Below, piece by piece: positions 45,901 through 57,451 of a DNA stretch of 64,000 bases. The stretch is taken from positions 27,745,755-27,809,754 of the forward strand of contig CM044958.1 in NCBI GenBank assembly GCA_024516035.1, given 5' to 3'. The notes below the pieces were generated by a model. It had not been told where the DNA came from, made no database searches, and saw only the letters and a program-made list of their open reading frames with translations. This stretch comes from Bactericera cockerelli. Lineage: Eukaryota; Arthropoda; Insecta; Hemiptera; Triozidae. Numbering within the stretch: position 1 is the stretch's first letter; the number at the start of each line of letters is the position of its first letter. The position numbers and the translations under genes are program-made.

Positions 45901-48841
45901 AGCGTTTAGGATTTCTACATCGTAATCTTTTGCTTTCTATAAAACAGTACGATAGAAAATGGTATACAATATTGAAATACTCATCATCCCACAGGAGCTT
46001 AAGATTTTTCTCAACCGACAACAACCACTTAAGTACCTATACAATAAAATTATGCAAATTTCAATAACATGTATCAATGAAGCAATTTGATAGGAAAATT
46101 AAATGAAAATTATTTTCTTGTTTGTTGCAGGTAAGAAAACCTAAATCATAATCGAAGTGAAGATGTTCTGTAAGAGTCTTCTTGAGTAAGAGTTAGCCCT
46201 CCACTTTTGGTAAGTTATACAGAGAGACATAAGGGAATTGGGTACAAAACAACACACAGAGTGGCATACTTACTCGTCCAAATCCATACAAAGAGTGATT
46301 AAAAAAAAAACTTGCTATTCATAAGAAATCGAAAACCATTTAAAATTAAAGAAGAACACAAACCACCAGTATCCCTTTAATTTTTGGGGCATTAACGCAC
46401 TTTAAATTCTTAAATGGAATCTTAATGTCTCATTGACCTAATCCTCCAAAAAATAAAGAGATACGAGATTTGTGTATGTTTTCTGAATTCCAATCGTTCT
46501 CGAGTTTCTAGTGGTGGCAAGTTTTTAACAAAACACGCTATATATACAGATACACAGTACACACAGATTGACATACAGACATACACAGAGAGACATACAA
46601 AGAGATATGTAAAAGTCATTAAATGCACAACTTATCAGGAATTATGTGCAGGAGTTTTTTTGGGCTAAGTTAAAAGACTTAGCGGGTATTTTTATACCGG
46701 GAAGAGGTGTTTTTTGGAGCTCTACTCTACCTCGTAGCATTTTAATTGGACAGTACGAAAAGACATGAGACACTCAGTAAAAGGGAGAGAGAAAAATAGT
46801 TACGTAATAAAATCATTATTGTTGGAAGGGATTATTTTCAACTTTGATGTCCACGACCCGCCCCTCTCATATTCGCAATAATTAACTTCTTATTTAGAAG
46901 CAACAGAAAATCAATATTAAAAAAAAAAAAAATGTCGTAAGGGTTTCGAATTTTAATTTAGATATCAACACTTAAAAAAGAAGGGATGAAAATGATGACG
47001 TCACTTACCACAACATTGCGGTCAGTAACCCTCTTTACACATTTTTTTTTTTTTTTTTAACCTTGTTACAATTCTAATGAATTTATCAAAATCGAGTTAT
47101 TGTTTTTCATTGTATAACCAAGCAAAATACAGTACTTTCCTTATTATAGGTTATGTGAAGGAAAAACATGAGGTTTTTTTTCTTACAGTTCAGAAGTTTT
47201 AATTTCACCTGTCTTTATGGAAGGAAATGTACATGGTATGAACAGAAAAACTACTAGGTGTGTTCGTCGAACGCAAGTGTAGATTAGACAGACCCGTACA
47301 AATATTTTCAAATGTATATGTATGTAAAGGTATGTTTATGCCATAACATTCTGACACAATTCCAAAAGTATATACTAAAAGAAACCATGAGAATTTTGGA
47401 AAGATAAGCCCCACTCAGTATATAATAATATGAGACACACTGTATATTATGTGACCCTCATATTTTACTGTAGAGGGGAAATGAGAAACTACAGTGTCCT
47501 TTGGTCAGAATGAATTGCCTGCGAGAGAGAGAGAGAGAGAGATGGGAGTACTATCAGAGGGTAATGTATTGTTCACCACCACCCTCAACTCAGTCCAGGC
47601 TTTTCGATATGAAAAGTAGAGAGGAGGGGGGAGAGAGAGAAGGAAAGCAAGAAAGGAAGTGTGCGCGTGGCGGAGTGGACAATAGAACGCAAGGGGTGTT
47701 TCATTGATTGTTTCAATTTCAAAGTAAATCAAGGTAGGAGTTGCATAAGTATCCCTTTTTTAAGATTTTAAAAATAAAGAATTAACTCGTGCGGCAGTCC
47801 CGTCGGAGAAGATTTTTTGTGAGTGATTTATTAAATTTCATGTCACACTATTTTGACAAATGAAGTAGTTCAAATTTAGATCGTGTCAGAGGAAAACGTG
47901 TTGGCAAAAAATTAAAGAAAAATATTTTTTAAAGGAGGCGATTTTAAAATGAAAAGAAAGAGATTTATCTCAGGAGCACGGAGAAAGTCTACAAAACGGA
48001 TCCAAGCAAAGGGAAACACGGAAAGAGAGAGACAGATAGAGACTATAGAGGAGATATTGGGACGAAGACAGATATAGTTTTCCTTGGAAATATAAATTAT
48101 GTGGCTACAGGAGAAGAGTTATGAGATAAAATAAAGGGAAGGAGAGAAAGAGATAGAGTTTACGTATTTAATGTAACCTTGCTGAAAACTCGAGGGAAAT
48201 TTCAGTGCCAAGTATACACCAAGGTTTAAGAGAGTTAGCCCTTTCACTTAAAATATGAAAACAATGTGAATAATTGGAACTCAATGAATGTTTTACAAGA
48301 TGTCTAAAAACTGGTCAGTTACAAAAATATAGGTAATAACTTAATACGCAAAAGCATTTTTTCTCCTTCAAATTGCTTGTTCATAATCAAATATCATGGA
48401 ATTCTCAAGACACAAAAATGTTAAAATCAGGAGACTTTAGAAGAGAAAGCTCTGTTCTTCTTGAGATAGCCACATGATAATAACAAGAAAATTCGACAGT
48501 AATGGATTTTTTGATAATTCCATGAGTTTGTACCGAAAGAGGCACAGCTGTTCGGAAAGGGTTGAGGAAAATCTCTACTCCAGAAATAATAACATAAGAC
48601 ATTCTCGTAACGAGGTATTGTTAGAGGGAAGAGAGAAGGAAGAGTTGCAGATAGAGGGAGAGAAAGTAAGAGAAAGGGATTAAGAGGAAAATACAGCAAG
48701 GGAGGGCAGGGATAAAATATCTCATTTTCTTCTGAAAAGTCTGGACGGTAAGAGAAAGGTATAATCGGAAATTACTTCAGGTGAAATACGGAAGAAATGG
48801 TTCGTGCACTTCTTAGTGTTTCAAAAATGCAATGATAAATG
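42913..48841. other. Long unannotated region with small simple repeats
   Basis: No exon recognised in 5.9 kb. Small items: CT run 44275-44303; GA run 47522-47542; A and T tracts near 46918-46932 and 47041-47060; a purine-rich stretch 47950-48180. GTATTAAATGAAAGGTCTCG at 44010-44029 resembles GGTATCAAATGAAAGATC in the composite repeats (36792), suggesting a shared dispersed piece. Confidence 0.45.
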
Positions 48842-49809
48842 GGCAATAGGTGAGTTCGGTGCGAAGATTACCCGCACCTTTTTCGCATGTATGAATTCGG
48901 TGCCGCCGAAAAAAAGGTGATGTATGAGTTCGGTGCGGTCCTAATGACTTATAAATTGATTGTTTTTTTATAATGTACTCTGTTGTTAGTTAACAGTCAT
49001 CCTGCTGTTATTAAGTTAGTAGATTATGTTGTAGACAGTTACATTCAGCAAGGCTGTCCATTTCCTCCTTGAAGGCCATGCCTAGGGTTAATAATAAGAT
49101 TAGGTAAAATACAATGAAGGCCATGCCTTGGGTTTATAGTAGGGTTAGGTAAAATACAATGAAGGCCATGCCTTGGGTTTATAGTAGGGTTAGGTAAAAT
49201 ACAATGAAGGCCATGCCTTGCGTTTATAGTAGGGTTAGGTATGTATGTATGTATGATTTTCTTTGTGGTGAAGCACAAGGCCTCTTCACAATTTTTGTGG
49301 GTAGCGCAGCATTACTAAGAGCCTCCTTTACATTTCGAATTATTCTATTACATTAATTTCTTTTTACTCTGGTAATGCCGCCACTGGTCGTTACTCATAT
49401 AAGTAACTACTCATTTTTCCTCACGAGGTATGAGTGGACCCCGAACATCCAAGTACAGAGCAGAAAAATTCCTGCCCCGCTGGGGATCGAACCCAGGTCA
49501 CCGTGCGTGCAATGCCTAGCGCGCTAACTCACTCTGCCACGGTGACTACTTAGTAGGGTTAGGTAAAATACAATGAAGGCCATGCCTTGGGTTTATAGTA
49601 GGGTTAGGTAAAATACAATGAAGGCCATGCCTTCGGTTTATAGTAGGGTTAGGTAAAATACATTGAAGGCCATGCCTATAAGGAAAAAAATACTATAATT
49701 ACCTGATCATCAGGGCAAGTACCAGGGCACCGAATTCATACATGACCTTTTTTAGGCGGCACCGAACTCATACATTTTTTTATTTTCCGCACCGAACTCA
49801 TACGTAGCC
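48842..49809 (-). mobile_element. hAT-type MITE carrying a minisatellite (copy 2, inverted)
   Basis: Inverted copy of 5498-6153 with its own exact 8-bp target duplication GATAAATG (48834-48841 and 49810-49817). The ends again read GGCAATAGGTGAGTTCGG and the complement of GGCTACGTATGAG. The minisatellite units are the complement of those in copy 1. A SINE has inserted inside the array at 49242-49550. Two independent 8-bp duplications fix the element ends firmly. Confidence 0.9.
49242..49550 (-). mobile_element. SINE family A nested in the MITE minisatellite
   Basis: A 15-bp target duplication (TAGTAGGGTTAGGTA at 49227-49241 and 49551-49565) fixes the ends, though because the target is itself a tandem repeat part of this duplication could be pre-existing. 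Minus-strand head with B-box complement GGGGATCGAACCCAGGTC. The body matches 16301-16596. The tail is a TATG repeat. Confidence 0.85.
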
Positions 49810-49817
49810 GATAAATG

Positions 49818-51172
49818 TACTACTATGTTAAACAAAATTAAAGCAACATTTGATTCTTATTTTCTATGCGTTAAACCTAAAAACCATGGTAATTACGTTC
49901 AATCTTTTTGCCTTCTAGTACACTTGTTTACATTTCCGAAGAAAATGATTATCGATATGGGATAATTTTTGCCAAGGATGCAGCCCACAGAGCACATTTG
50001 TCTCTAGTCCTTATCGTTCTCGAGATATCGTGTCCACGGACGGACGGACGCACGGACCAATAGCCGAAAACATTTTTTTTTGGTATACTGATTCGTCCAG
50101 AGATTTGAAAAACTAGGTAAGTCAAATTTACGACGAATAGGAAAGGTATTATAGGATAAATTAAGTAAAAATATTTAAGTACATAAATATGAACCCCTAT
50201 CCGCAAGGCCAACTATTACAGGGGCATCATCCTGTGATGTTTTGGTCTGGAAGGGATTTGAATGTGTTCTAAATCTTATCAGATTAATGGAATCAGTGAA
50301 GAACATGGTCTCTTTTTTAATTTGAAATGGAAAAAAAGGTAATCAAAATCGCCTAAACTTACCCATAGACTTTAGTTGAAGGCAGTTTTTATTAATTTAT
50401 GTTTTTTTTAATGTGGCGTTTTTTATTTGTTTCTTGAATATTCTTATCATGATCTATCATGCAGAAAAGTTTTACTGTTGTTTTACATGCAAACTATGAT
50501 CAAACGTGCCTACATAAATATTATTATGTATGTAATGTGTAAAGCTTGGCTAATGCTAATTACATAGGTATAATGTATTTTAACAGTGTTCTCCAATCTC
50601 CATGTTACAGTGCTTGTAGTACGGAAAGCCCCACAATGCCATTCACAAAAAAAAAATCACCTTTGTAGTGATATAACCGATAATCTATTGGTGGATGTGC
50701 TATTTGTCATATTTCTCGAAGCAATAAAATAAATTACTTCATTGCAGCTATTTGAGCTATTGTATTTTTCTCGCTTTTTTACTTTCCTTATCCTATCGGT
50801 AACTATTGTAGGTATTCGTCGAAAATTTGACCTACCCAGATTTTCACATTTCTTGACGAATCATATTCTCAGGATACCAGAAATGTTTGTTTCAGCCATT
50901 GGTCCGAACGACTATTTAGAATTTGAACTTACCAGTGAAATTTAAGGTAACTAGAATCTAATGTCGATAAAACCTCTTCCTGTTTAGTAATTTAAATTCT
51001 TTCCGAGACAAGGTAGAATTCTGTAGTCAGCCGGAAGGTTTCAGGAAGGTTTAACAGAAATTTCACAGAAATATGGGATCTTTTCTACTGAGTAAACTTC
51101 CAATTGTACTTCTGACGTTAGTAAAGCTACTCTACTGATGGGGCCACCCCTGTACATGTACAGTAGCACTGA
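49818..51172. other. Unannotated, with old repeat fragments
   Basis: 49960-50070 contains GTTCTCGAGATATCGTGTCC followed by GGACGGACGGACGCACGG, wording typical of dispersed invertebrate repeats; related TCGTTCTCGAGTTTCTA lies at 46494. No gene. Confidence 0.4.
50779..50860 (+). repeat. Dispersed repeat partner of 1186-1320
   Basis: ACTTTCCTTATCCTATCGG, TCGTCGAAAATTTGACCTAC and TTTTCACATTTCTTGACG match the 1241-1320 blocks. Confidence 0.55.
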
Positions 51173-51178
51173 ACAATC

Positions 51179-52762
51179 ATGAATAAATGCATAGAATCAA
51201 TGAAAATACCAAAAATTTGGAGGAAAGCCCATGTCACAGCCTTATTAAAACCTGGCAAGGAACCTACTGATGCCAAGAATTTCCGCCCAGTTTCTTTACT
51301 ATGCCACTTATACAAAGTTCTAGAGAGAATGATTTTGAATAGAATAAACACATTTGTTGATGAAAAACTCATACCCCAGCAAGCTGGCTTTCGTCCAGGG
51401 AAATCTTGTTGCGGACAGATATTAAACCTGACACAACATATAGAAGATGGTTTCGAGGAAAATATGATTACAGGTGTGGCATTCCTTGATCTAAGCGCTG
51501 CATATGACACTATAAATCACAACAGACTTATTTACAAAGTATACGAACTCACAAAAGATTATAAACTCTCAATGTTTTTACAATGTACTCTTCAAAACCG
51601 CAGATACTATGTCTCACTGCAGAACCAAAAGAGCAGATGGAGAAAACAGAAGAACGGCTTACAACAAGGTAGTGTTCTGGCTCCTATCTTATATAACATT
51701 TATACAAATGACCAACCCATAAACCCAAACACACGCCAGTTTATATATGCTGACGATACTGCGGTGGCAGCGCAGGAAAAATCTTTTGAGGAGGTCGAAA
51801 ATAAACTTAACAAGACTCTTGCAGATCTGGATGAATACTATCTCAAAAACAATCTACGACCTAACCCTTCTAAATCATGTGTGCTGGCTTGTCATTTAAA
51901 AAATAGGGAGGCAAAAAGAAAATTGAAAGTACACTGGAAAAATCAATACCTTGAATCTAGTGAAACACCAAAATACCTCGGAGTTAAAATTGATCGAACT
52001 TTATCTTATAAAGAACATTGCCAAGATACTAAAATGAAAACATCTGCAAGAAATAGTATCATAAGAAAACTTACCAATACATCTTGGGGAGCTCAACCTG
52101 AAACACTAAGGACATCAGTTATAGCACTCTCATTATCAACAGCTGAATATGCCGCACCAGTCTGGTACAACTCAGCACATGCTAAGAAAGTCGACGTCAG
52201 CATAAATGAAGCGACACGAATAATAACAGGCTGTTTAAAACCTACACCAATAGATAAACTATACCCTATTGTTGGAATTGCGCCTCCGCCCATCAGAAGA
52301 CAAGTGTGTGCTGAAATAGAGAGAAAGAAACAGAGCGAAGACACAAGACATCCGCTTCACAACCACCCGCCTGTACTCCAGACTAGACTCAAATCAAGAA
52401 AAAGCTTCCTCAAAGTAACAAAGCCATGCGCATCTGTGCCTGATTCCCGTAGAACTGCATTGTGGAAAATACACACATCAAATCCAATACTCGAACCAAA
52501 AGAAGAAATCTCCAAAGGATGTAACTTGAAATATCCTATATGGCGAACTTTAAACCGCCTTCGCACTAAAGTTTCTAAATGTAAGAAGAATTTGGTGAGA
52601 TGGGGTTACAGTGATGATGACAAATGTGACTGCGGATCTATACAAAACGAAGACCACCTCCTTAACTGCCCCACTGCAATTGTCACCTGTAAGGAAGAGG
52701 ATCTTGTATTGGCAAATACAGCAGCTATTGAGGTTGCAGATTATTGGAAAAACAAAATATAA
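51179..52762 (+). CDS. Reverse transcriptase of a jockey-like non-LTR retrotransposon (5'-truncated)
   Basis: Encodes the reverse transcriptase that copies LINE RNA at the target site. 527 residues from an ATG; TGA lies in frame nine bases upstream. Motifs in order: RPVSLL (36-41), AGFRPGKS (69-76), catalytic FLDLSAAYD (102-110), GLQQGSVLAP (160-169), FIYADDTA with catalytic YADD at 190-193, and PKYLGVKID about 265. The C-terminal region ends with a Cys/His cluster (CDCGS...EDHLLNC) near 500. The fingers start abruptly, and the endonuclease domain and the first ORF are absent, so the copy was 5'-truncated on insertion, the usual fate of LINEs. The surviving frame is long and uninterrupted, so it is fairly young. 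The jockey assignment rests on overall resemblance; RTE or CR1 are less likely. Confidence 0.9.
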   Translation: MNKCIESMKIPKIWRKAHVTALLKPGKEPTDAKNFRPVSLLCHLYKVLERMILNRINTFVDEKLIPQQAGFRPGKSCCGQILNLTQHIEDGFEENMITGVAFLDLSAAYDTINHNRLIYKVYELTKDYKLSMFLQCTLQNRRYYVSLQNQKSRWRKQKNGLQQGSVLAPILYNIYTNDQPINPNTRQFIYADDTAVAAQEKSFEEVENKLNKTLADLDEYYLKNNLRPNPSKSCVLACHLKNREAKRKLKVHWKNQYLESSETPKYLGVKIDRTLSYKEHCQDTKMKTSARNSIIRKLTNTSWGAQPETLRTSVIALSLSTAEYAAPVWYNSAHAKKVDVSINEATRIITGCLKPTPIDKLYPIVGIAPPPIRRQVCAEIERKKQSEDTRHPLHNHPPVLQTRLKSRKSFLKVTKPCASVPDSRRTALWKIHTSNPILEPKEEISKGCNLKYPIWRTLNRLRTKVSKCKKNLVRWGYSDDDKCDCGSIQNEDHLLNCPTAIVTCKEEDLVLANTAAIEVADYWKNKI

Positions 52763-52835
52763 TTTGGTGACAGAAACGGACTCGGAAAGTAAAGTAAGTA
52801 TCATGGGTTTAAGGCTACTTAAAATTAATAATTAA
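52763..52835 (+). repeat. Probable LINE 3' end
   Basis: After the stop, GACTCGGAAAGTAAAGTAAG is followed by AT-rich sequence. No clean poly-A was found, so the 3' boundary is uncertain. Confidence 0.4.
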
Positions 52836-54038
52836 AATAGGGCAGGTAGGGCTGAAAGTTCGAGTCTGTGGGTGTAGTAGTAGCAGCAGGGGGGGGAGGG
52901 GGGGCCTGGTGATTAAGACTTTGGGATTCAGGTCTGAGTTATGTTCCTGAATGTTTTGCCTCTTCACACTCACACATTTCTGTTTATATTTGCTCATTCC
53001 TCAATTTAATTTTTAGTGGGCTTGAAGAGGCCTTTTTTTTATTGACATTTCAATTTTGACATAAGTTACTTATAATACAAACAGTTCTGTTTTATTTCAT
53101 TGAAAATAAATGTAAAGTTTTCACTCAACGTCTCATGTGGATGGAAGATCAGTGATTTTCATTCCATATTTACTAACAGCTAAAACAGAAATGTACCTAC
53201 ATGGAGCTAAAGATATAATTCATAGTAACTAGAGAATTGGAAATCTTGAAAACCAGTTTCAGAGGGGTTGAATGATATACGTAGTAGTAAATAGTAAAAT
53301 TAAAATCCTATAACTAAATCATAATATAATTTATTATATAATATGTATTGAAAGAGCTCAGCTCATTTTGCCTTTATCATTACATCTGCCAGTTTTGCAT
53401 AGAAGACTTAAAAATAATTGAAACAATCCGAGCAAAAAGATGTGATTGTATGAGGCTTAAAATAGAATAATGACTCACCTACATGATAACGCAGAAGGAC
53501 CAGACTAGAGCATGTGGATTTTTGATGACAAGCTATTTTTTCGTCAACGATTTGTCACTCAAAAACAGTATCTACCTATACTTATAAAATGAATTAAGAA
53601 AGAGGATGAACAAAGAAGAACCATGCCATGCCGTTATTATTTCCAATATTTTCCAACTTCCAGTGAAGAGGTCAAAGTAACCTCAAGTTATTTCAAGGAA
53701 AACCGTAATGAAATACAAGCACCATGAACTTTGTAAGCCCATGACTTAATCCCATCTGATGTATCTGCATATACACAGGTACCTATCGTTACTTATTCCA
53801 AAATCCCATCATTTTATGCTTACACCCTTGCAAGCGGACTCCTTCCCATTTGAACTTTGGAATATTAGATTTTTCATGTTTAAAATAAGCGCTTTCATAA
53901 TCGCTACTCCCTTTTCCAATGATCAACTCCATCTTCATAACTCTCCAATCCTCCACATCCCTCACAGGAGGTTGTCTATCTAATTGCTAGAGCACCATGG
54001 AACTCCTCGGGTGATAGATTGAAATGGTCTCTTTCTAT
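52836..54038. other. Unannotated, G-run at 52888-52906
   Basis: AGCAGGGGGGGGAGGGGGGGC is G-rich enough to form a quadruplex with only two runs doubled up. Otherwise nothing recognised. Confidence 0.4.
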
Positions 54039-54575
54039 CCCCCCAAAAACACCACTTCGTGGTTAAAAAAAGAAGAACGCCTCACTCAAAGAATGATTAT
54101 AATTAGCTAAAAATAAATGATATCAAATTGAGAACACCTTGTCCCTCTCTTTCTATATCTCTGCACTCCTCTCTGAATTTATTCCTCTTATGTTTAGCTT
54201 TATTTATCCTTTCTAGGGGTCATCCCAAACTTGATTTCTCTTTAAATTTACTTGTTGCACGGCAATAAAAAATGGCGGTCGGAGTATGATTTTTCTGAAG
54301 TTATTTGATTTGAATCGAGAAAATTACACCGCGACCGCCATTTTTTATTGCCGTGCAACAAGTAAATTTAAAGAGAAATCAAGTTTGGGATGACCCCTAG
54401 AAAGGATAAATAAAGCTAAACATAAGAGGAATAAATTCAGAGAGGAGTGCAGAGATATAGAAAGAGAGGGGACAAGGTGTTCTCAATTTGATATCATTTA
54501 TTTTTAGCTAATTATAATCATTCTTTGAGTGAGGCGTTCTTCTTTTTTTAACCACGAAGTGGTGTTTTTGGGGGG
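54039..54575. mobile_element. Foldback at the inner end of the right composite copy
   Basis: Left arm 54039-54281, right arm 54332-54575, 50-bp loop that is the complement of the loop in the left copy. Both ends have six C/G. Confidence 0.9.
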
Positions 54576-55129
54576 ATATCAGTTCTTTTTGTACGAAAAT
54601 ATAGGTTCATACACTACTGAAACATTAGGAATGACAAAAGTAAATAAGCTGGGAAAATGTGAATGTACCAAGTTTTATTTTTTAAGATATAGTTTTAGCA
54701 GTACGTATTTAATTTTTCTAAGGTTAATATGTATTTGGATCACAGATTTGGCCCCCTAAGTCCCCAAAGTGAGTAAATAATATATAAATTTGCAATGCAA
54801 GATCTTTTGATTCTATTCTCCACATGATTAGGTTTATCTTTCAATGCTAAATAGACCTCGGAGCCTCCTATGAGGGACACTAAAACACCTGGATTTACAA
54901 ATGCCTAAGAAATTAATTTGTAATCACCTTATCAAGGTGAGGTAATGAGTTTTCTCCCGTTGACCTTTTCTTACCCGAATTCTCTCCGGCTTGTTGCAGG
55001 GGTCACCACGAGTATCTCTCCCGGAAATAAGACCATGCTTTTTTACATTAGGTATTTAAGAAAATGAAAACTATAAAATTATCATTTTTATATAAGAATG
55101 GGCCTTTTATAAGGAAATCTTTTAAATCT

Positions 55130-55235
55130 CTTTATAATAGGGTTAGGTAAATATATAGAAAGCCATATGCCTTGGGTTTATCATAGGGTTAGGAAAAATA
55201 CATAGAAGGCCATGCCTCAGGTCTATATCAATGAT
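55130..55235 (-). repeat. Contracted minisatellite in the right composite copy
   Basis: About two units containing TAGGGTTAGG and AAGGCCATGCCTCAGG, compared with four to five in the left copy. Confidence 0.75.
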
Positions 55236-55379
55236 TCCTAGGTGTTTCGATTATAATTTTTATGCTAGGCCTAAACTATGTAGGTATAAAATCAGGTAAA
55301 AATGCAAGCGACGCGACGGGAGACAATTTGGTGTTGATAAAACCATGAGCGAGAGAGAACTCGGTTGTGAAGTCCCTTA

Positions 55380-55806
55380 TAAATACCTCACGAGGTATGA
55401 GTATACCCCGGACATAATGGACAGAGAAAAAAAAAACTTCCCTCAAGGGGATCGAACCCAAGCCTAGTATGCTACCCACTTGGCCAAAGTCACTACTTTG
55501 TCACAACTTTTAATGAGTAGCATCGACATTATGAGAGCTACATAATTCATCATATTTTATCTCCATCCAACCATGATTGTCCAAAATCAATCTCGTAATG
55601 CCGCCACAGGTCATTGGCCAATTCTGCAACTACTAAAATTTTCCTCGCGAGGCTAATGGGGTCGTCATGAAGATCAAATATAAAGATCGGAAAAACAAAA
55701 CAACGTTAAGCCCAGATTGAAAATATAGAGCTAAAAAATTTCGTCCCCGCCAGGATTCGAACCCATGCTGACTGGGTGGCAGGTCGAGCATGCTACCAAT
55801 AGACAA
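55380..55806 (-). mobile_element. SINE family A dimer in the right composite copy
   Basis: Complement of 37048-37505: GGGGATCGAACCCAAGCC near 55448 and CCAGGATTCGAACCCATG near 55750 are the two B-box complements. Confidence 0.65.
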
Positions 55807-56247
55807 AGTTATCTTCTACAGAAACGGACGGAAAATGAACTAAATTAATACTTGGAAACTTAAACTTTAAAATTTTGCAGTGAGAGAGCGAGGTCATCTC
55901 GAAAAATACATACTGGCCAAGATCTGACCGCTAAGCTAAGAATTCGAAGGTACCTACCCGCCAAAGAAAATGAAAAGGCCACCAGGTGCCACCCAGTGGA
56001 CCGGATGAAGGAATAAAATCAATAAATTTGGTATCTGCTCATCAAGATCTTTCATTTGATACCACTTAAGACTAGTATTATCCTTCAATTCCCGATTTGG
56101 GCTCCCAAAACCCGAGGCCGCCCAAATGGGCCGCCCGCTTATAATTTAGAAATTTTTTTTGGTCCGGGCTCATCTCCATTATATCTTGATCACTTTAAAC
56201 ACCTCATTTAATCTTCAGTGCCAAGTTAAAGACACGAAGTCGGGTCT

Positions 56248-56509
56248 TTTTTTTTTTTTAATTGGGGTTTTAACGTCGCTTTCAACTGCCATGGTCATAT
56301 CACGACGGGGGTTTTACCCTCCATTCGCAGGAAACTCACAAACCTGCTACTCACATTGACCTCACCCAGCCTGAGTGGGGCCGGGAAAAGCCAGCGTCAC
56401 GAGAATTAGAATTTGAATGGTCACCCATCCAAGTCTTAACCTCGCTGGATGTCGCTTAACTTCGGTGTTCTGAAGGGAACCGGTGTATTCAACATGCCAT
56501 CGACGCTGG
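56248..56509 (-). mobile_element. 5S-rRNA-headed SINE, complete
   Basis: A 13-bp duplication CGAAGTCGGGTCT (56235-56247 and 56510-56522) fixes the ends, and the left composite copy holds one uninterrupted copy of this target. Poly-T at the left is the poly-A tail of a minus-strand insertion. The minus-strand head starts GCCAGCGTCGATGGC and contains GTTGAATACACCGG, CACCGAAGTTAAGCG and GACTTGGATGGGTGACC, matching eukaryotic 5S rRNA and its internal promoter. The body is the one shared with the tRNA-headed family C (CCATTCGCAGGAAACTC, GACCTCACCCAGCCTGAGTG). Fits the SINE3 class (5S-derived), known from vertebrates and some invertebrates. Confidence 0.92.
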
Positions 56510-56850
56510 CGAAGTCGGGTCTCAAAGGATCCGTATGAAAAAAAAAAACAGAAAAAAAAAAAAACAAAATTATGAATCTTTTCATGTCTTTCATGATTGT
56601 TGGGGGGTCTCGAAAATAGGGTTCCCGTTGGCCTAGGAAGTCAAACAAAGAGTCAAATCAACTTATTTTTCAACGTAGAGCCCATTTCTGCAATAAAAAT
56701 CGCGATTTTTGAAATTCATGTTGCACTTTTCGCTGGCTGAAAGTACATGAAATGCATGGGAACTATGTTTTCCGTAACCTTACACTCTGCCGGGCTGTCT
56801 CTTTCTTTGTATTGGCGTTCTTCACACCTCGGCCGAGGTGTTTGATTGGT

Positions 56851-57451
56851 GATACTGAAAGCCAACTTGATGTTTTGGATTTGGTTATCTTCACAATGGA
56901 TCTCTCAATTGCTCTTCCCTTTGCTGGTTCAAACTTCAGTATTGTACTCGATAAAGCTCGCTATCCATTTCTTCTTTCTTTTGTTTTCCTACCTTCTTTA
57001 TAACCCCAGATTCCTGAGGGAAATACATGATATACTCGTATTAATAAATAAATAAATCATTTTTTTTTTTTTTTTTTTTTTTGTGTACAGAGGACCCATC
57101 CTAAGCCATTTTTATTTGGCTTTCAAGATTTTTTCGGTTATTATCATGATATGTATTTTAATGAATGCTATAAGTTTTTGCTCAACTGCTAGAAATACGG
57201 ATTGTAATTATACCGGGCACTTTGGTACATTTTTTACAGTCAATAATATAAATAATATAAAGATTTTTATTATTTACATCTTTGTGAGTTCCCTTCGTTC
57301 AAAAAGCTCATCAGTTATGCCGCAATGGCCGCTTGCTCCACGTACGGAACCGTAGCTCTTGGTATACATTACATATTCTGTGACAAATTGACACATTTAA
57401 ATTTAGAGCAATATGATAACAGCTTCTCCCCAGCTATTTAAAAAAAAAAAA
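56851..57451. other. Unannotated; poly-T tract 57059-57082
   Basis: AATAAATAAATAAATCA precedes 23 T. No gene recognised. Confidence 0.4.

Larger units (their letters stand above)
54039..56850 (-). mobile_element. Composite repeat, right copy (inverted partner of 36280-39077)
   Basis: Same order as the left copy, reversed: foldback, flank with GATATCAGTTCTTTTTGTAC, shortened minisatellite, SINE dimer, GCCGCCCAAATGGGCCGCCC palindrome, and the outer palindrome CACCTCGGCCGAGGTG near 56827. It carries a 5S-headed SINE absent from the left copy. Flanks beyond both ends differ from those of the left copy, so both copies have the same ends, as for mobile elements. Confidence 0.75.

Noticed and set aside
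54529..54759. Conserved frame shared with 38393-38587 (minus)
   Set aside because: Starts at GTG in the foldback arm and crosses into the flank; the similarity is just DNA identity of the composite repeat.
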